A stretch of DNA of 64,000 nucleotides from GCA-2737725 sp965229355 (GTDB taxonomy: Bacteria; Pseudomonadota; Alphaproteobacteria; Rhodospirillales; Rhodospirillaceae): positions 248,001-312,000 of the forward strand of contig OZ245869.1 of NCBI GenBank assembly GCA_965229355.1, in the 5' to 3' direction. This document shows positions 60,885 through 64,000 of the stretch, one piece after another; the stretch's first letter is position 1; each line of letters opens with the position of its first letter. The notes under the pieces are model-generated. The model worked only from the letters and a program-made list of their open reading frames with translations, was not told where the DNA came from and made no database searches. The translations under genes were made by a program, and so were the position numbers.

Positions 60885-63049
60885 GTGCTCGATGTCGGCA
60901 AGAACTTCACAACCACAACAGTGACATCGTCATCTTGAGGCGCAGCACCACGAAACTCGGCCAATCTTTCGGCGATGGCTTTGCAAATCTCATCTGCTGA
61001 CAGATGTGCTGTCGCGCGCACGACGCCCACCAGATTATCTTTTCCGAACTGATGCCCCTGGGCGTTCTTGGTTTCCCAAATACCATCGGTGCCAATCACC
61101 AGCACGCCAGAATCTGGCCAAACGCTGCGACTGACTTCATGGAAGGTCCATTCCTCTTTCACGCCCAGCGGAATGTCGTGCACCTCAAGTTCTTCAAAAG
61201 AGTACGTATCGCCATTGTAAAACAGGATGGGCCCTTGCCCAGCACTGATCCAGCGCACCAGGCGCGTATCAGGTTCAATCACCATGTACACTAGCGTTAC
61301 GAAATTGCCGCGCGTGGCATCAGCAGCTAAGTGGCGGTTGACAGCGCGCATGACCGGCAACAGCAACAAACCATCATCGGCATGACTACGCACAAGGGCG
61401 CGCACCGATGTCATGGTTAAGGCGGCTGGAATACCGTGGCCTGTGACGTCGCCCAGCAAAACGCCCAACCGTTTTTCGCCAACTTCATCAGCCAGTTCCA
61501 GGAAGTCATAATAATCGCCGCCCACCGCTTCGCTGTAGACGCTTAAACCGGCTGCATCGACCCCGGGCATGGCTGGCGCACTGGTGGGCAACAAGTTTTG
61601 CTGCACGTCACGCGCAACACTGAGTGATTCCTTGGTTTTAATATGCGTGCGCAGTTCAGGGACCATGGCATTAAACACACGCGCCAATTCCCCCACTTCA
61701 TCACGGCTGGTGACAGGCGCGCGGGCTTCTAAGTCACCCGCAGCAAGCCCGCGCGCTGTGGCTGCTAATGACCGCAACGGCCCTGTGATTGAGCGCGACA
61801 CCAGCATGGCCACAATCGCAACCAGGATAATCAAGCCGACAGACGCGCCGCCGGCCAAGCGCACTTGCTCGAGCGTGGCTTTGCGCACCGACTCTTGCGC
61901 CACATCTGCAATAGATTCCACATCGCCCACGGGCACGATGTAGAGCAGCCCTGAACCTAAGCGTTCGAGTTGACGATAAACCCAAATCGAATCTTTGCCT
62001 TCATACGGCATGCGGCGGAACCCGCCGCGTCCGTCTAAGAAGTCATTGATAATGGCGTTCACCGCACCGGGCGTATCGGACACCAGATTAGGTTCGGCAA
62101 CATCGGACTCCCAATTGTCATTGGACGTCTGGGATGTGCTCGACGCAACGATACGTAGCGTTGGCGCCACACCATCTTCTTTCTGCACATACGCACCGCC
62201 GTCAGGCCCAGCCAAACGCACGATGAAGCTGGCAGCATTCGCCCCCAGCTTGATCTTGTCGTGAATGCTGTTGAGCGCTGTCAGAATCTCAACGTCGATG
62301 CCTGTGACCCCTGCCGGGGTGCCATCAGGGCCCATCACTGGCATCGCTGCGGTGAGCAGCAAACGGCGTGTGGCAGCATCCCACAACGGCGGCGTCCAAA
62401 TCAGGTCGCCTTTGGCCATAGCGAGTTTGTACCAGGAGCGCTGACGGGGATCGTAGCTTTCAGGATATCCGCCGTGGCCTGGAAACGAGGCGTGCAGGCC
62501 GCTTGCAAGTGCGGTGTATTGCCAGAAAAACAGGCCAGGGTTCCCGGCATTCAGTTTCGCGTAAACGCTATCCATCGAGGCCAGCTTGGCCGTCTCAGTT
62601 GGATCGACCTCAACCCCGCGTGGTACCAAGAACGACTGATGCTTGGTTGAGATCGGCAAGACAGCAACAACACGGTCGCCTGTGACAACCGTGCGGTCCA
62701 GCGACATCGCGGTGCCTGGTGGCCAGGTTTTGCCGTCATCGAACGCCGTGTGCATATAAATTGGGCCGGGTTCAGCAGGCGCTTCAGCCCACAAGCGGCG
62801 CTCAACCTCGGTGGCCTGCAGACGCAAGGCCAACTCGACCAGACGCTGCTGGGCCGCCAGCACGTCCGAGCTGTAGTCGACCACGCGGCTGAGTTGCACC
62901 TCGATATCGCCAATCGTCGCCAATCGGCCTTGGGCAATGATGGTGGTGCCTAAGGCCTCGGTGGCGCGTTGACTGCGCCACGTCAGGGCGATCAGGGGCA
63001 CAACGGCAATAACAATCAGCAGCAGGAACAGTTTGCTTTGAATACGCAT
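60881..63049 (-). CDS. Cache-HAMP-SpoIIE serine phosphatase sensor
   Basis: A membrane sensor of 722 residues. A first TM (LFLLLIVIAVVPLIAL) is followed by a periplasmic dCache-type domain of about 320 residues, a second TM (VGLIILVAIVAMLVSR), a HAMP linker, and a PP2C/SpoIIE phosphatase domain. The latter shows GGDYYDFLEL, LLGDVTGHGIPAALT, ISAGQGPILF, IGTDGIWE and DDDVTVVVV, all acidic metal sites intact. RsbU-like proteins of this kind dephosphorylate anti-sigma-factor antagonists, so a general stress or biofilm output is expected; the partner genes are not in the window. Confidence 0.92.
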   Translation of the reverse strand: MRIQSKLFLLLIVIAVVPLIALTWRSQRATEALGTTIIAQGRLATIGDIEVQLSRVVDYSSDVLAAQQRLVELALRLQATEVERRLWAEAPAEPGPIYMHTAFDDGKTWPPGTAMSLDRTVVTGDRVVAVLPISTKHQSFLVPRGVEVDPTETAKLASMDSVYAKLNAGNPGLFFWQYTALASGLHASFPGHGGYPESYDPRQRSWYKLAMAKGDLIWTPPLWDAATRRLLLTAAMPVMGPDGTPAGVTGIDVEILTALNSIHDKIKLGANAASFIVRLAGPDGGAYVQKEDGVAPTLRIVASSTSQTSNDNWESDVAEPNLVSDTPGAVNAIINDFLDGRGGFRRMPYEGKDSIWVYRQLERLGSGLLYIVPVGDVESIADVAQESVRKATLEQVRLAGGASVGLIILVAIVAMLVSRSITGPLRSLAATARGLAAGDLEARAPVTSRDEVGELARVFNAMVPELRTHIKTKESLSVARDVQQNLLPTSAPAMPGVDAAGLSVYSEAVGGDYYDFLELADEVGEKRLGVLLGDVTGHGIPAALTMTSVRALVRSHADDGLLLLPVMRAVNRHLAADATRGNFVTLVYMVIEPDTRLVRWISAGQGPILFYNGDTYSFEELEVHDIPLGVKEEWTFHEVSRSVWPDSGVLVIGTDGIWETKNAQGHQFGKDNLVGVVRATAHLSADEICKAIAERLAEFRGAAPQDDDVTVVVVKFLPTSST

Positions 63050-63076
63050 GCCTGCAGTTAAATCGTGAATTGAGGG

Positions 63077-63103
63077 AAAAATAAAGGCGGCTTACGCCGC
63101 CTT
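63077..63103 (-). terminator. rho-independent terminator behind the EAL-like gene
   Basis: An 8-bp stem AAGGCGGC with GCCGCCTT and loop TTAC is followed on the minus strand by TTTATTTTT. It separates the EAL-like gene from the SpoIIE phosphatase gene downstream. Confidence 0.85.
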
Positions 63104-63144
63104 AATGTCTGATTGTCCTAGGATGGGGGTTCCGGAACAGGGTT

Positions 63145-64000
63145 CTAGCCCGAGGTCAGCTTGATCAATTCGTCGACGTGGAAGCCCTGGTAGACGTTAA
63201 TTCCCATACTCGCCCCGATGTCGAAGGCGCGCTCTGAATCCACGCGGATCATCAACGGCGTGACATTGCATTCGATCATGTACTTAATCGCTTTAGCCCG
63301 ATCGCGCAGGATTTCTTCGGCCCCCGTACGCCAGTGAATCTTGGCATAGGTGGCACCGATATATTCCAAATCCACCAAGCCCACGGTTTGCGGGAAGATT
63401 TGGTCCACCGCAATAGAAGCCCCTTTGGATTTGATCAGCCCGCGTGCGACTTGAAACTCGTCGAAGTTTTCGACGATGTTGGCCTGACGAAATTCAAACA
63501 CGATTTTTTGCAGCTTATTTTCCGGCGTATCTTCAATGAAGTTTTCAAACGCCTCGGTAAATACGCTTTCAACGTTCAAGTTCATCGAGCAGCGGCCATC
63601 AACCGTTGGCATCTTGTTGAACGATTGCAGCATGATTTGATCAAGCACCAGTGTGAACTCGTGAAACACGCGGCCTGACCCGCGCATCTCCACATCCACA
63701 AACAGCGGTTTGCGGATCAAATCCATGCTGATGTAGTACTCGGTCATCATCGTTTCGAGATTGGCCGAGCCATTCTTAATCACAGCATCCTGGCTGCGCA
63801 CAAAAGCTTTCACAAACTTTTCAGTGCCGAACTTCTGATAGGCCATCAGAACTTTTTGAATATCGGCATTCGTTAGAACGCGCAGCTTACGGTCGCCCGC
63901 TTCGCCCGCATCTGTCGTGCGCTGAACCATTTCAGCAAACTTCGCCACACGATCAGCAGCGGAACGATAGTTGTGCGCAAGGTCATAGCTTAAGACCAAG
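63145..64000 (-). CDS. degenerate EAL-domain-like protein, C-terminal part (runs off the window)
   Basis: The C-terminal 284 residues are seen; the start lies beyond the right edge. The last 150 residues follow the EAL fold (CSMNLNVESVF, KIVFEFRQANIVENFDEFQVARGL, ending FDIGASMGINVYQGFHVDEL). The catalytic residues are replaced: the usual ExTE reads FEFRQ and the DDFG motif reads VDQIF. It is therefore more likely a c-di-GMP binder or partner protein than a phosphodiesterase. The N-terminal half matches nothing I know. Confidence 0.7.
   Translation of the reverse strand, partial: LVLSYDLAHNYRSAADRVAKFAEMVQRTTDAGEAGDRKLRVLTNADIQKVLMAYQKFGTEKFVKAFVRSQDAVIKNGSANLETMMTEYYISMDLIRKPLFVDVEMRGSGRVFHEFTLVLDQIMLQSFNKMPTVDGRCSMNLNVESVFTEAFENFIEDTPENKLQKIVFEFRQANIVENFDEFQVARGLIKSKGASIAVDQIFPQTVGLVDLEYIGATYAKIHWRTGAEEILRDRAKAIKYMIECNVTPLMIRVDSERAFDIGASMGINVYQGFHVDELIKLTSG

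Noticed and set aside
1..64000. Mobile elements, CRISPR or toxin-antitoxin modules
   Set aside because: No transposase, integrase, repeat-spacer array or recognised toxin pair was found; the genes look like vertically inherited housekeeping and accessory functions.

Overview
The window is chromosomal DNA of moderate GC (by eye), densely packed on both strands. It has no rRNA or tRNA gene, transposase, phage gene or CRISPR array that I could find. Several families point to an alphaproteobacterium, probably Rhodospirillales-like: DUF1489, DUF2336, DUF1289 and DUF2333 proteins, the giant PstC/PstA permeases with a pstSCAB-phoU-phoB order, and many PAS/GGDEF-type signalling proteins. The genus cannot be named from the sequence alone.

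Layout. 1-7000: start of a Tat-exported protein (cut by the window edge), SelO, an esterase lipoprotein, glyoxalase I, a TRIC-type channel, a DUF2336 protein, adenine phosphoribosyltransferase and a dicarboxylate symporter. 7000-15050: the complete phosphate module pstS-pstC-pstA-pstB-phoU-phoB on the minus strand, preceded by two helically phased Pho boxes and with a terminator right after pstS. 15050-18700: rpe, a sulfatase-modifying-factor-like protein lacking the FGE cysteines, and transketolase. 18700-22600: an acyl-CoA-ligase-like adenylating enzyme with a structured leader, a free-standing condensation-domain protein and a glutathione transferase. 22700-26400: SCO and PCu(A)C copper chaperones and a multi-PAS diguanylate cyclase. 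26900-35300: MsrQ, two MFS transporters, a DUF1838 protein, a MarR regulator divergent from one exporter, and a metal-complex binding protein divergent from a TonB-dependent receptor.

35300-46400: an HD-GYP phosphodiesterase, a spermidine-synthase-like methyltransferase, MsrP, a receiver-GGDDF protein, a membrane protein with a dead GGDEF that keeps its inhibitory site, and several small or membrane proteins. 46400-51100: two methyltransferases (a third lies at 43913), a DUF1289 protein, QueF and a VOC protein. 51300-54350: four consecutive SDR oxidoreductases, the first lacking the catalytic Tyr and Lys. 54600-64000: GFA protein, MsrB, DUF2333, an Arg/Asp-rich lipoprotein, an EamA transporter, a cyclopropane-fatty-acid-synthase-like enzyme, a fifth SDR, DUF1489, a Cache-HAMP-SpoIIE phosphatase and a divergent EAL-like protein cut by the window end.

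Themes: phosphate scavenging under PhoB; cyclic-di-GMP turnover and sensing spread over five genes; repair of oxidised methionine (MsrP, MsrQ, MsrB at three separate loci); metal handling (SCO/PCuAC, TonB receptor). The best candidates for undescribed biology are the ligase plus stand-alone condensation protein pair with its leader, the four-SDR cluster headed by a pseudo-enzyme, the regularly spaced CGATATA half-sites between the receptor and binding protein, and the inactive GGDEF that looks like a c-di-GMP receptor.
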